Origin: Epinephelus fuscoguttatus
Lineage: Eukaryota > Chordata > Actinopteri > Perciformes > Serranidae
Direction of reading: 5' to 3'
NCBI RefSeq assembly: GCF_011397635.1
Contig: NC_064773.1
Coordinates: 70,001 to 134,000, forward strand
DNA: 64,000 bases
A program made the translations under genes and the position numbers. Position 1 is the stretch's first letter, and every line of letters starts with the position of its first letter. The notes below the pieces were generated by a model, which saw only the letters and a list, made by a program, of their open reading frames with translations, had not been told where the DNA came from and searched no databases. Of the stretch, positions 1 through 49,879 are shown one piece after another.

Positions 1-1005
1 AAACACGGTCAGATTAATTAAAAGTTTTAAATAACGTTTTTGTCTGTTTATAAACACAGTCAGAATAAATTTAAGGTTTTAAATAAAGTTTTGTGTCTGT
101 TTATAAACACGGTCAGTTTAAATTAAAGGTTTTAAATAACGTTTTGTGTCTGTTTACAAACACGGTCAGATTAAATTAAAGGTGTTAAATAAAGTTTTGT
201 GTCTGTTTATAAACACAGTCAGTTTAAATAAAAGGTTTTAAATAAAGTTTTGTGTCTGTTTACAAACACGGTCAGATTAAATTAAAGGTTTTAAATAAAG
301 TTTTGTGTCTGTTTTTAAACAGGGTCAGATTAAATTAAAGGTTTTAAATAAAGCTTTGTGTCTGTTTACAAACAGATTAAATTAAAGGTTTTAAATAAAG
401 TTTTGTGTCTGTTTACAAACACGGTCAGTCTAAATTAAAGGTTTTAAATAAAGTTTTGTGTCTGTTTATAAACACGGTCAGTTTAAATTAAAGGTTTTAA
501 ATAAAGTTTTGTGTCTGTTTACAAACACGGTCAGTTTAAATTAAAGGTTTTAAATAAAGCTTTGTGTCTGTTTACAAACAGATTAAATTAAAGGTTTTAA
601 ATAAAGTTTTGTGTCTGTTTACAAACACGGTCAGTCTAAATTAAAGGTTTTAAATAAAGTTTTGTGTCTGTTTACAAACACGGTCAGTTTAAATTAAAGG
701 TTTTAAATAAAGTTTTGTGTCTGTTTATAAACACGGTCAGTCTAAATTAAAGGTTTTAAATAAAGTTTTGTGTCTGTTTATAAACAGTCAGTTTAAATTA
801 AAGGGTTTAAATAAAGTTTTGTGTCTGTTTATAAACACGGTCAGATTAATTAAAAGTTTTAAATAACGTTTTTTGTCTGTTTATAAACACGGTCAGATTA
901 AATTAAAGGTGTTAAATAAAGTTTTGTGTCTTTTTATAAACAATCAGATTAAATTAAAGGTTTTAAATAAAGTTTTGTCTTTATCTATAAACACAGAGTG
1001 AATAG
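1..1005. repeat. 53-bp minisatellite upstream of TNPO3
   Basis: AT-rich tandem array (unit around tttgtgtctgtttacaaac then acggtcagtttaaatt), about 19 units, some shortened. It runs off the left edge of the window and stops about 215 bp before the TNPO3 ATG. Confidence 0.95.
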
Positions 1006-1220
1006 AAGGTTTTTAAATAAAGTTTTTTTGAATGGGGATCTGTGTACGGTGTCGTCCCATCCTGACAGAGCGGAACTAATGTTTGTGCCCGTGTTTCCGG
1101 TCGGCAGAGGGAACTCTGTGCGAGATGGCGGTCGACACACAGACCGTGTAGGACTCTGTCAGCTCCGCCGTGCTGCCCGTGAACTTTCTGCCTTATCTCA
1201 TCCCTGATTCGGACCGAGCC
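1006..1220 (+). promoter_or_regulatory. tnpo3: TNPO3 promoter and 5' UTR region
   Basis: A GC- and CpG-richer stretch between the AT-rich 53-bp array and the ATG. It contains an ETS-type core in reverse (tttccgg, 1094-1100) and a YY1-like gagatggcgg (1122-1131), both common in housekeeping promoters. The YY1-like site also holds an upstream ATG opening an 8-codon uORF (1125-1151), if transcription starts above it. The start site cannot be seen, and no TATA box is obvious. Confidence 0.5.
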
Positions 1221-38211
<36,991 letters not shown>

Positions 38212-38317
38212 CTGCAACCTTCACACCACACCAGGTAACTGTTCACACAACACAAGGTAACTATTCACACCACACCATGTACACGTATCATTGGTTCAAT
38301 ACTGACCCCTCCCTGTG

Positions 38318-38468
38318 TGAATGTTTACCTGTGGCCGAGTCACTGGTGTGTGAATGTCTACTTGTCGCTGTGTAACTGGTGTGTGAATGTCTACTTGTTG
38401 CTATGTCACTGGTATGTGAATGTTTACCTGTGGCTGGGTCACTGGTGTGTGAATGTTTACCTGTAATT
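38318..38468. repeat. About 36-bp short array after TNPO3 exon 22
   Basis: Five imperfect copies of gtgtgaatgtytacctgtngc plus tgngtcactg, in the 3' UTR intron. Confidence 0.85.
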
Positions 38469-38674
38469 CTTACCTGCTGATAGATTTTAAACATGAAGCT
38501 AGAGACCACCTGGCTCCACCTCTCCACACTGACCATTTGCCTGCTGGGTAAATCTGATTGGTCTATACGCCTCAGACTCCAAACAGAAACCAGCACACCT
38601 TCAGATTCCTGAATCTTGTCCCACCCACGCTGCACACTCCGCAACTGTAAACACAAATCTGTTTATAGAGACCA

Positions 38675-41600
38675 GCAGTAAGGGAACATGACGTGCAGTG
38701 AAGACGAGCATGGTGTGAACATGACGCGTAGTGAAGATGAGCATTGTGCAAACGTGACACGTAGTGAAGACGAGCATGGTGTGAACATGACGCGTAGTGA
38801 AGATGAGCATTGTGCAAACGTGACACGTAGTGAAGACGAGCGTGGTGTGAACATGACGCGTAGTGAAGATGAGCATTGTGCAAATGTGACACGTAGTGAA
38901 GACGAGCATGGTGTGAACATGACACGTAGTGAAGATGAGCATTGTGCAAATGTGACACGTAGTGAAGACGAGCATGGTGTGAACATGACGCGTAGTGAAG
39001 ATGAGCATTGTGCAAACGTGACACGTAGTGAAGATGAGCATGGTGTGAACATGACGCGTAGTGAAGATGAGCATTGTGCAAATGTGACACGTAGTGAAGA
39101 CGAGCATGGTGTGAACATGACGCGTAGTGAAGATGAGCATTGTGCAAACGTGACACGTAGTGAAGATGAGCATGGTGTGAACATGACACGTAGTGAAGAT
39201 GAGCATTGTGCAAACGTGACTGAGTGAAGGCGGCGTGTGAACATGACGTGTATTGAAGATGAGCATTGTGCAAATGTGACACGTAGTGAAAACGAGCATG
39301 GTGTGAACATGACGCGTAGTGAAGATGAGCATTGTGCAAATGTGACATGTAATGAAGACGAGCATGGTGTGAACATGACGCGTAGTGAAGATGAGCATTG
39401 TGCAAACGTGACACGTAGTGAAGATGAGCATGGTGTGAACATGACACGTAGTGAAGATGAGCATTGTGCAAACGTGACACGTAGTGAAGATGAGCATGGT
39501 GTGAACATGACACGTAGTGAAGATGAGCATTGTGCAAACGTGACACGTAGTGAAGATGAGCATGGTGTGAACATGACGCGTAGTGAAGATGAGCATTGTG
39601 CAAACGTGACACGTAGTGAAGACGAGCGTGGTGTGAACATGACGCGTATTGAAGATGAGCAGTGTGCAAACGTGACACGTAGTGAAGACGAGCGTGGTGT
39701 GAACATGACGCGTATTGAAGATGAGCATTGTGCAAACGTGACGTAGTGAAGACGAGCGTGGTGTGAACATGACGCGTATTGAAGATGAGCATTGTGCAAA
39801 CGTGACACGTAGTGAAGACGAGCATTGTGCAAATGTGACACGTAGTGAAAACGAGCATGGTGTGAACATGACATGTAGTGAAGACGAGCATGGTGTGAAC
39901 ATGACGCGTAGTGAAGATGAGCAGTGTGCAAACGTGACACGTAGTGAAGACGAGCATGGTGTGGAACATGACGCGTAGTGAAGATGAGCAGTGTGCAAAC
40001 GTGACACGTAGTGAAGACGAGCATGGTGTGAACATGACGTGTAGTGAAGACGAGCATTGTGCAAATGTGACACGTAGTGAAAACGAGCATGGTGTGAACA
40101 TGACGCGTAGTGAAGATGAGCATTGTGCAAATGTGACACGTAGTGAAGACGAGCATTGTGCAAACGTGACACGTAGTGAAGAGGAGCATGGTGTGAACAT
40201 GACGCGTAGTGAAGATGAGCATTGTGCAAACGTGACACGTAGTGAAGACGAGCATTGTGCAAACGTGACACGTAGTGAAGACGAGCAGTGTGTGAACATG
40301 ACGCGTAGTGAAGATGAGCATTGTGCAAACGTGACACGTAGTGAAGACGAGCATTGTGCAAACGTGACACGTAGTGAAGACGAGCATGGTGTGAACATGA
40401 CGCGTAGTGAAGATGAGCAGTGTGCAAACGTGACACGTAGTGAAGACGAGCATGGTGTGAACATGACGCGTAGTGAAGATGAGCATTGTGCAAACGTGAC
40501 ACGTAGTGAAGACGAGCATGGTGTGAACATGACGCGTAGTGAAGATGAGCATTGTGCAAATGTGACACGTAGTGAAGACGAGCATGGTGTGAACATGACG
40601 CGTAGTGAAGATGAGCATTGTGCAAATGTGACACGTAGTGAAGACGAGCATGGTGTGAACATGACGCGTAGTGAAGATGAGCATTGTGCAAACGTGACAC
40701 GTAGTGAAGATGAGCATGGTGAACATGACGCGTAGTGAAGATGAGCATTGTGCAAGCGTGACCGTAGTGAAGCGAGCAGTGTGAACATGAGATGAGCATT
40801 GTGCAAACGTGACCGCGTAGTGAAGAAGAGCATTGTGCAAACGTGACACGTAGTGAAGACGAGCATTGTGCAAACGTGACACGTAGTGAAGATGAGCATT
40901 GTGCAAACGTGACACGTAGTGAAGACGAGCATTGTGCAAACGTGACACGTAGTGAAGACGAGCATGGTGTGAACATGATGCGTAGTGAAGATGAGCATTG
41001 TGCAAACGTGACATGTAATGAAGACGAGCATGGTGTGAACATGACGTGTAGTGAAGACGAGCATTGTGCAAACGTGACACGTAGTGAAGACGAGCAGTGT
41101 GCAAACGTGACGCGTAGTGAAGATGAGCATTGTGCAAACGTGACATGTAATGAAGACGAGCGTGGTGTGAACATGACGTGTATTGAAGATGAGCATTGTG
41201 CAAACGTGACACGTGAAGACGAGCGTGGTGTGAACATGACGTGTATTAAAGATGAGCATTGTGCAAACGTGACACGTAGTGAAGACGAGCATGGTGTGAA
41301 CATGACGCGTAGTGAAGACGAGCATTGTGCAAATGTGACACGTAGTGAAGACGAGCGTGGTGTGAACATGACGTGTATTAAAGATGAGCATTGTGCAAAC
41401 GTGACACGTAGTGAAGACGAGCATGGTGTGAACATGACGCGTAGTGAAGACGAGCATTGTGCAAACGTGACACGTAGTGAAGACGAGCATGGTGTGAACA
41501 TGACGCGTAGTGAAGATGAGCATTGTGCAAACGTGACACGTAGTGAAGACGAGCAGTGTGCAAACGTGACGCGTAGTGAAGATGAGCATTGTGCAAACGT

Positions 41601-43425
41601 GACATGTATTGAAGATGAGCATGGTGTGAACATTACACGTAGTGAAGACGAGCATTGTGCAAACGTGACACGTAGTGAAGACGAGCGTGGTGTGAACATG
41701 ACGTGTAGTGAAGATGAGCATTGTGCAAACGTGACATGTAGTGAAGACGAGCATTGTGCAAACGTGACACGTAGTGAAGATGAGCATGGTGCAAACGTGA
41801 CACGTAGTGAAGACGAGCATGGTGTGAACATGACGTGTAGTGAAGAAGAGCATTGTGCAAACGTGACACGTAGTGAAGACGAGCATTGTGCAAACGTGAC
41901 ACGTAGTGAAGACGAGCATTGTGCAAACGTGACACGTAGTGAAGACGAGCATGGTGTGAACATGACGCGTAGTGAAGACGAGCATTGTGCAAACGTGACA
42001 CGTAGTGAAGATGAGCATGGTGTGAACATGACGTGTAGTGAAGACGAGCAATGTGTGAACATGACGTGTAGTGAAGATGAGCAGTGTGCAAACGTGACAC
42101 GTAGTGAAGACGAGCATGGTGTGAACATGACGTGTAGTGAAGACGAGCATTGTGTGAACATGACGCGAAGTGAAGACGAGCATTGTGCAAACGTGACACG
42201 TAGTGAAGATGAGCATGGTGCAAACGTGACACGTAGTGAAGACGATCAGTGTGCAAACGTGACACGTAGTGAAGATGAGCAGTGTGCAAATGTGACACGT
42301 AGTGAAGATGAGCATTGTGCGAACGTGACACGTAGTGAAGACGAGCATGGTGTGAACATGACGCGTATTGAAGATGAGCATTGTGCAAACGTGACACGTA
42401 GTGAAGACGAGCGTGGTGTGAACATGACGCGTAGTGAAGATGAGCATTGTGCAAACGTGACACGTAGTGAAGACGAGCGTGGTGTGAACATGACGCGTAG
42501 TGAAGACGAACATTGTGTGAACATGACACGTAGTGAAGACGAGCATTGTGCAAACGTGACACGTAGTGAAGATGAGCATGGTGCAAACGTGACACGTAGT
42601 GAAGACGATCAGTGTGCAAACGTGACACGTAGTGAAGACGAGCATGGTGTGAACATGACGTGTAGTGAAGACGAGCATTGTGTGAACATGACGTGTAGTG
42701 AAGATGAGCAGTGTGCAAACGTGACACGTAGTGAAGACGAGCATGGTGTGAACATGACGTGTAGTGAAGACGAGCATTGTGTGAACATGACGCGAAGTGA
42801 AGACGAGCATTGTGCAAACGTGACACGTAGTGAAGATGAGCATGGTGCAAACGTGACACGTAGTGAAGACGATCAGTGTGCAAACGTGACACGTAGTGAA
42901 GATGAGCAGTGTGCAAATGTGACACGTAGTGAAGATGAGCATTGTGCGAACGTGACACGTAGTGAAGACGATCAGTGTGCAAACGTGACACGTAGTGAAG
43001 ATGAGCAGTGTGCAAATGTGACACGTAGTGAAGATGAGCATTGTGTGAACATGACGCGTAGTGAAGACGAACATTGTGTGAACATGACGCGTAGTGAAGA
43101 CGAGCATTGTGCAAACGTGACACGTAGTGAAGACGAGCATGGTGTGCGAACATGATGCGTAGTGAAGATGAGCATGGTGCAAACGTGACACGTAGTGAAG
43201 ACGAGCATGGTGTGCGAACATGATGCGTAGTGAAGATGAGCATGGTGCAAACGTGACACGTAGTGAAGACGAGCATGGTGTGCGAACATGATGCATAGTG
43301 AAGATGAGCATGGTGCAAACGTGACACGTAGTGAAGACGAGCAGTGTGCGAACATGATGCGTAGGGTAGACCAGCAGCAGGTGAACATGACGAGTGGTGA
43401 AAACAAGCAGCGTGTGAACGTGACT
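38675..43425. repeat. 33-bp minisatellite filling the TNPO3 3' UTR intron
   Basis: Unit acacgtagtgaagacgagca then ttgtgcaaacgtg, with alternation between gtgtgaacatg and gtgcaaacgtg forms; about 143 copies. 33 is a multiple of three and the unit lacks stops in several frames on both strands. That explains frames as long as 1579 codons (minus, 38572-43311) and 770 codons (plus, 40843-43155). These are not genes. Confidence 0.97.
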
Positions 43426-43485
43426 TTGATCTGATTGGTCAGATCCTCAGTGTGTGACATCATCATGTGTTCTCTTCTTCTGCAG

Positions 43486-44100
43486 GTTAAATCTTTTGTT
43501 GACCAACTTTCAGAGGTGACGGCAAAAAGCTGTGACGGCGGACGAGGATCCAAAGGGACGAGGTGACGATGATGATGATGATGATGAAGGTGGGGGCGGG
43601 ACTTTGAATGTGACGCGGGACGAATCGCTCTGAAGGACTGACAGAGTGAGGACTGATTGGACAGACTGAGTCCTCTAGCCCGACCCCCGACCACACCTGA
43701 CCTCACCTGCAGCAGGTGTCAGGTGGGCGGGGTCGGGTCCGGCCGGTGGGCGGAGTCAGAAGTGAACTGATCTTCATCAGTAACCAATCGTAGGACGCGC
43801 CTGGCCAACAGTTTTTAAGAGAAGATTTATTTTTGGGACTTTGGTCGTGATGTTTTTTGTCCGTGCCAAATGAAGAGCCAGAAGATTTCCCATGATGCTC
43901 TTGGCTGAGCGGCGGCCCGTAGAGGCGGCATGCTGGAGGATTTGGCGTCACCTTTGACCTTTTTAACTTTGGTTGACTTTTAGTTGTTTTTCCACAAAGT
44001 GAGACAGAGTGAACTCTGGGTAATGAGACAGAGGGACTGACACCATGACATCATCGGTGATGTAGCCTTGTTGTAAACAATAAAAACAAAAACAACTGAA
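43486..44100 (+). other. tnpo3: TNPO3 exon 23: non-coding 3' UTR exon
   Basis: A good acceptor (cttcttctgcag, ending 43485) follows the 33-bp array and precedes unique sequence running to a polyadenylation signal. This fits a 3' UTR exon spliced to exon 22 over a 5.25-kb intron. It includes a (GAT)n run at about 43564-43587. The 3' boundary is estimated from the AATAAA. The exon is inferred from signals only, with no transcript evidence. Confidence 0.7.
44079..44084 (+). terminator. tnpo3: TNPO3 polyadenylation signal AATAAA
   Basis: Canonical AATAAA in caataaaaacaaaaac, about 590 bp into exon 23, followed within about 30-60 bp by GTGT-rich sequence (gtgtgtacgcg and a (TG)n run) that can serve as the downstream element. 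Confidence 0.7.
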
Positions 44101-44119
44101 ACAACAAACACGTGTGTAC

Positions 44120-44163
44120 GCGTCAATGTGTTAATGTGTGTGTGTGTGTGTGTGTGTGTGTGG
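44120..44163. repeat. (TG)n microsatellite downstream of TNPO3
   Basis: TG run just beyond the presumed TNPO3 cleavage site. Confidence 0.9.
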
Positions 44164-44341
44164 TAGAGGAGGAGCTGTGAGGGTTCCTGTCAGTTGTCTC
44201 ACCTTTGTTTCCAGGTGAGTTTCTGAGGCTGACGTTATGACATCACACCTTTACTCCGCCTTTACATGTTCATACAGGACCAAATAATAACATCATATGT
44301 GGCTCCAGTGTGCGATGTCAGCATGATGACAGCTGTTCTGC

Positions 44342-47300
44342 GTTGTCCTCTGAACATGTCCTCACTGTCCTCTGAACATGTCCTCACTGTCCTCTGTACA
44401 TGCCCTCTGAACATGCCCTCTGTACATGTCCTCTGAACATGTCCTCACTGTCCTCTGAACATGCCCTCTGAACATGTCCTCACTGTCCTCTGAACATGCC
44501 CTCTGAACATGTCCTCTGAACATGTCCTCACTGTCCTCTGAACATGCCCTCTGAACATGTCCTCACTGTCCTCTGAACATGCCCTCTGAACATGCCCTCT
44601 GTACATGTCCTCTGAACATGTCCTCACTGTCCTCTGTACATGCCCTCTGAACATGCCCTCTGTACATGTCCTCTGAACATGCCCTCTGAACATGTCCTCT
44701 GAACATGCCCTCTGAACATGCCCTCTGTACATGTCCTCTGAACATGTCCTCACTGTCCTCTGAACATGCCCTCACTGTCCTCTGTACATGCCCTCTGAAC
44801 ATGCCCTCTGTACATGTCCTCTGAACATGTCCTCACTGTCCTCTGAACATGCCCTCACTGTCCTCTGTACATGCCCTCTGAACATGCCCTCTGTACATGT
44901 CCTCTGAACATGTCCTCTGAACATGCCCTCTGTACATGTCCTCTGAACATGTCCTCTGAACATGTCCTCTGAACATGTCCTCTGAACATGCCCTCACTGT
45001 CCTCTGTACATGCCCTCTGAACATGCCCTCTGTACATGTCCTCTGAACATGTCCTCTGAACATGTCCTCTGAACATGCCCTCTGTACATGTCCTCTGAAC
45101 ATGCCCTCACTGTCCTCTGTACATGTCCTCTGAACATGCCCTCACTGTCCTCTGTACATGCCCTCTGTACATGTCCTCTGAACATGTCCTCACTGTCCTC
45201 TGTACATGCCCTCTGTACATGTCCTCTGAACATGCCCTCACTGTCCTCTGAACATGCCCTCACTGTCCTCTGTACATGTCCTCACTGTCCTCTGAACATG
45301 CCCTCTGTACATGTCCTCTGAACATGTCCTCACTGTCCTCTGAACATGCCCTCACTGCCCTCTGAACATGCCCTCACTGTCCTCTGTACACGTCCTCTGT
45401 ACATGCCCTCACTGTCCTCTGTACACGTCCTCTGAACATGTCCTCACTGTCATCTGAACATGCCCTCACTGTCCTCTGAACATGCCATCACTGTCCTCTG
45501 AACATGTCCTCTGAACATGTCCTCACTGTCATCTGAACATGCCCTCACTGTCCTCTGTACATGCCCTCTGAACATGTCCTCACTGACCTCTGTACATGTC
45601 CTCTGAACATGTCCTCACTGTCCTCTGAACATGCCCTCTGTACATGTCCTCTGAACATGTCCTCACTGTCCTCTGAACATGTCCTTACTGTCCATGTTCT
45701 CTGAACATGTCCTTACTGTCCTCTGAACATGTCCTCACTGTCTTCTGAACATGCCCTCTGAACATGTCCTCACTGTCCTCTGAACATGCCCTCACTGTCC
45801 TCTGTACATGCCCTCTGTACATGTCCTCTGAACATGTCCTCACTGTCCCCTGAACATGCCCTCACTGTCCTCTGTACATGCCCTCTGTACATGTCCTCTG
45901 AACATGTCCTCACTGTCCCCTGAACATGCCCTCACTGTCCTCTGTACATGTCCTCTGAACATGCCCTCACTGTCCTCTGAACATGTCCTCTGTACATGTC
46001 CTCTGAACATGTCCTCACTGTCCTCTGAACATGCCCTCTGTACATGTCCTCTGAACATGTCCTCACTGTCCCCTGAACATGCCCTCACTGTCCTCTGTAC
46101 ATGTCCTCTGAACATGTCCTCTGTACATGCCCTCTGTACATGTCCTCTGAACATGTCCTCACTGTCCCCTGAACATGCCCTCACTGTCCTCTGAACATGC
46201 CCTCACTGTCCTCTGAACATGCCCTCACTGTCCTCTGAACATGCCCTCACTGTCCTCTGAACATGCCCTCACTGTCCCCTGAACATGCCCTCACTGTCCC
46301 CTGAACATGCCCTCACTGTCCTCTGTACATGTCCTCTGAACATGCCCTCACTGTCCCCTGAACATGCCCTCACTGTCCTCTGTACATGTCCTCTGAACAT
46401 GTCCTCACTGTCCTCTGAACATGCCCTCTGAACATGTCCTCACTGTCCTCTGTACATGTCCTCTGAACATGTCCTCACTGTCCTCTGAACATGTCCTCTG
46501 AACATGCCCTCTGAACATGTCCTCACTGTCCTCTGTACATGTCCTCTGAACATGCCCTCTGAACATGCCCTCTGAACATGCCCTCACTGTCCTCTGTACA
46601 TGTCCTCTGAACATGCCCTCACTGTCCTCTGAACATGTCCTCTGTACATGTCCTCTGAACATGTCCTCACTGTCCCCTGAACATGCCCTCACTGTCCTCT
46701 GAACATGCCCTCTGTACATGTCCTCTGAACATGTCCTCACTGTCCCCTGAACATGCCCTCACTGTCCTCTGAACATGCCCTCACTGTCCTCTGAACATGC
46801 CCTCACTGTCCCCTGAACATGCCCTCACTGTCCTCTGTACATGTCCTCTGAACATGCCCTCACTGTCCCCTGAACATGCCCTCACTGTCCTCTGTACATG
46901 TCCTCTGAACATGTCCTCACTGTCCTCTGAACATGCCCTCTGAACATGTCCTCACTGTCCTCTGTACATGTCCTCTGAACATGCCCTCTGAACATGCCCT
47001 CTGAACATGTCCTCACTGTCCTCTGTACATGTCCTCTGAACATGCCCTCACTGTCCTCTGAACATGCCCTCTGAACATGTCCTCTGTACATGTCCTCACT
47101 GTCCTCTGTACATGTCCTCACTGTCCTCTGTACATGCCCTCTGAACATGTCCTCTGTACATGTCCTCCGTACATGCCCTCAGTGTCCTCTGAACATGTCC
47201 TCACTGTCCTCTGAACATGTCCTCACTGTCCTCTGTACATGCCCTCTGTACATGTCCTCTGAACATGCCCTCACTGTCCTCTGTACATGTCCTCTGAACA

Positions 47301-48545
47301 TGTCCTCACTGTCCTCTGAACATGCCCTCTGTACATGTCCTCTGTACATGTCCTCCGTACATGTCCTCCGTACATGCCCTCAGTGTCCTCCGTACATGCC
47401 CTCACTGTCCTCTGAACATGTCCTCACTGTCCTCTGTACATGCCCTCTGTACATGTCCTCTGAACATGCCCTCACTGTCCTCTGTACATGTCCTCTGAAC
47501 ATGTCCTCACTGTCCTCTGAACATGCCCTCTGTACATGCCCTCTGTACATGTCCTCTGAACATGCCCTCACTGTCCCCTGAACATGCCCTCACTGTCCTC
47601 TGTACATGTCCTCTGAACATGTCCTCACTGTCCTCTGAACATGTCCTCTGAACATGTCCTCTGAACATGCCCTCTGAACATGTCCTCACTGTCCTCTGTA
47701 CATGTCCTCTGAACATGCCCTCTGAACATGCCCTCTGAACATGTCCTCACTGTCCTCTGTACATGTCCTCTGAACATGCCCTCACTGTCCTCTGAACATG
47801 CCCTCTGAACATGTCCTCTGTACATGCCCTCACTGTCCTCTGAACATGCCCTCTGAACATGTCCTCTGTACATGTCCTCACTGTCCTCTGTACATGTCCT
47901 CACTGTCCTCTGTACATGCCCTCTGAACATGCCCTCTGAACATGCCCTCTGTACATGCCCTCTGAACATGTCCTCTGTACATGTCCTCACTGTCCTCTGT
48001 ACATGTCCTCTGAACATGCCCTCACTGTCCTCTGTACATGCCCTCTGAACATGTCCTCTGTACATGTCCTCCGTACATGCCCTCAGTGTCCTCTGAACAT
48101 GTCCTCACTGTCCTCTGAACATGTCCTCACTGTCCTCTGTACATGCCCTCTGTACATGTCCTCTGAACATGCCCTCACTGTCCTCTGTACATGTCCTCTG
48201 AACATGTCCTCACTGTCCTCTGAACATGCCCTCTGTACATGTCCTCTGTACATGTCCTCCGTACATGTCCTCCGTACATGCCCTCAGTGTCCTCCGTACA
48301 TGCCCTCACTGTCCTCTGAACATGTCCTCACTGTCCTCTGTACATGCCCTCTGTACATGTCCTCTGAACATGCCCTCACTGTCCTCTGTACATGTCCTCT
48401 GAACATGTCCTCACTGTCCTCTGAACATGCCCTCACTGTCCTCTGAACATGCCCTCTGTACATGCCCTCTGTACATGTCCTCCGTACATGCCCTCAGTGT
48501 CCTCTGAACATGTCCTCACTGTCCCCTGAACATGTCCTCACAGAT
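44342..48545. repeat. 13+9-bp composite minisatellite between TNPO3 and IRF5
   Basis: Built from two modules, tcctctgaacatg (variants cc-, gtacatg) and tcctcactg, in varying order. A higher-order duplication of several hundred bp with an offset of about 904 bp is visible at about 47160-47520 and 48064-48425. Open frames on both strands are by-products. Confidence 0.95.
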
Positions 48546-49879
48546 TCTATCATGACACTGTTAATATTTATAAATTGATTATTTATTAATCAGTTTATTT
48601 TGATTCATTTAAAGTTTAACTGTTGATTTTTTTCATTATTGATCAATCAGATTCTGAATCAATCGATCAGTGAGTTTATTGGATTAATGACAAATGTTGA
48701 TGGACAGAGTGAAACTCAGAGAGACTGAAGACAGTTTGTCTTTTGTAAGATATGACAGAATAAACACAGAGGATCAACATCAGGAGGCAGAAACATTCAC
48801 ATCATTTCACGTCTGTGTGATGAAGACGTCCTGTGAAGAGGACAGCTGTGATGAAGACACCTGTGATGAAGACGACTATGATGAAGACGACTATGACGTT
48901 CTGCTGAGGTGCAGACAAGGACAGAAGCTCCTTCATCATGTGATCAGGATCCACCACCAGGAGCTGGAGGACGGAGTCGGGGGGACAGATGTCTCAGGAG
49001 GAGCTGCAGGACGGAGTCGGGGGGACAGATGTCTCAGGAGGAGCTGCAGGACGGAGACGGGGGGACAGATGTCTCAGGAGGAGCCAGACAGAAATGTCCT
49101 CTGATCATCACAGTTTGTGACCACATGAGGGCGCCACCACCAAACCTACAGACTCATCCTGTCACACATCCCCCACGTCCAAATGTCCCCATGTCCTCTT
49201 ATCATAGCTCAGTCCTCACAGACTCAGTCACTGATCTGTTAATTAATAAAGTTTCACTGATTCAAACTGACAAAGAACAAAGTTACAAGTTAGAGACACG
49301 TCATCAGTTCATCAGTTCATCTCATCAGCCAGTAGTTGAACATGTAAATCTCTAGTTAATAAACAGTGAGGCAGAGGTAAATCAATGATCAATAATAATC
49401 AATAAATATTAATTATCAGATCAGAACATTGTTTTGAGTGTTCGGTGTTTTGTTTTTTTTCTCTGTGAAAATGAAAGTGTGTGATTTCCGGGTTTGGGAG
49501 GAAGTCAGGGCGGAACCTCCTGTAAACGCCTGCACTCAGACAGAACAAACCGGAAACTTCCTGACACACCTTCACAATAAAAGACTGGACAAGTCTCTTT
49601 TATTTATTTATTTATTTATTTAATAAACCGATTTTTATTATTTACTACAAAATAAAAGTTGCGATCTGTAACAACATTAAAACATCCCATAATATAAAGA
49701 GACATTTCATTGAGCTGATTTTAATGTGAAATAAACATAAAATATCACAGTAAAAAATATGTCACTTAATTATTGTGGGTGCAAACAGGAAGTTTAACTG
49801 CAAGAACTTCTTACTATCCTGAGTTTGTTTACATCAATACGAAGGTAAGCACTTTGTTTGTTTGTTTGTTTGTTTGTTT
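48546..49879. other. IRF5 upstream intergenic region
   Basis: Mostly unique AT-rich DNA. It includes a short GAAGAC/GATGAAGAC repeat (48820-48898), three copies of a 40-bp unit (gagctgcaggacggagtcgg, 48960-49085), an (ATTT)n run (about 49597-49622), a (TTTG)n run (about 49856-49879) and an ISRE-like site. Short open frames here match no family. Confidence 0.7.
49467..49477 (+). promoter_or_regulatory. ISRE-like site upstream of IRF5
   Basis: GAAAATGAAAG fits the IRF/STAT1-STAT2-IRF9 consensus GAAANNGAAA. It lies about 450-650 bp above the presumed IRF5 start, a plausible place for interferon feedback. A single short match can arise by chance. Confidence 0.35.

Noticed and set aside
38572..43311. 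A 1579-codon frame (minus) and many other long frames on both strands
   Set aside because: They lie wholly in a 33-bp array (a multiple of three, without stops), change frame at indels, match no protein family, and fall inside an intron of the TNPO3 3' UTR.
44445..48446. Many 60-160-codon frames with MFRGHVQRT or CTCPLNMSS repeats
   Set aside because: Products of the 13+9-bp array on both strands; no family, all overlapping.
48694..49355. Acidic 136- and 148-codon frames between the genes
   Set aside because: Composed of short GAAGAC and 40-bp repeats, no splice or promoter signals, no family match.
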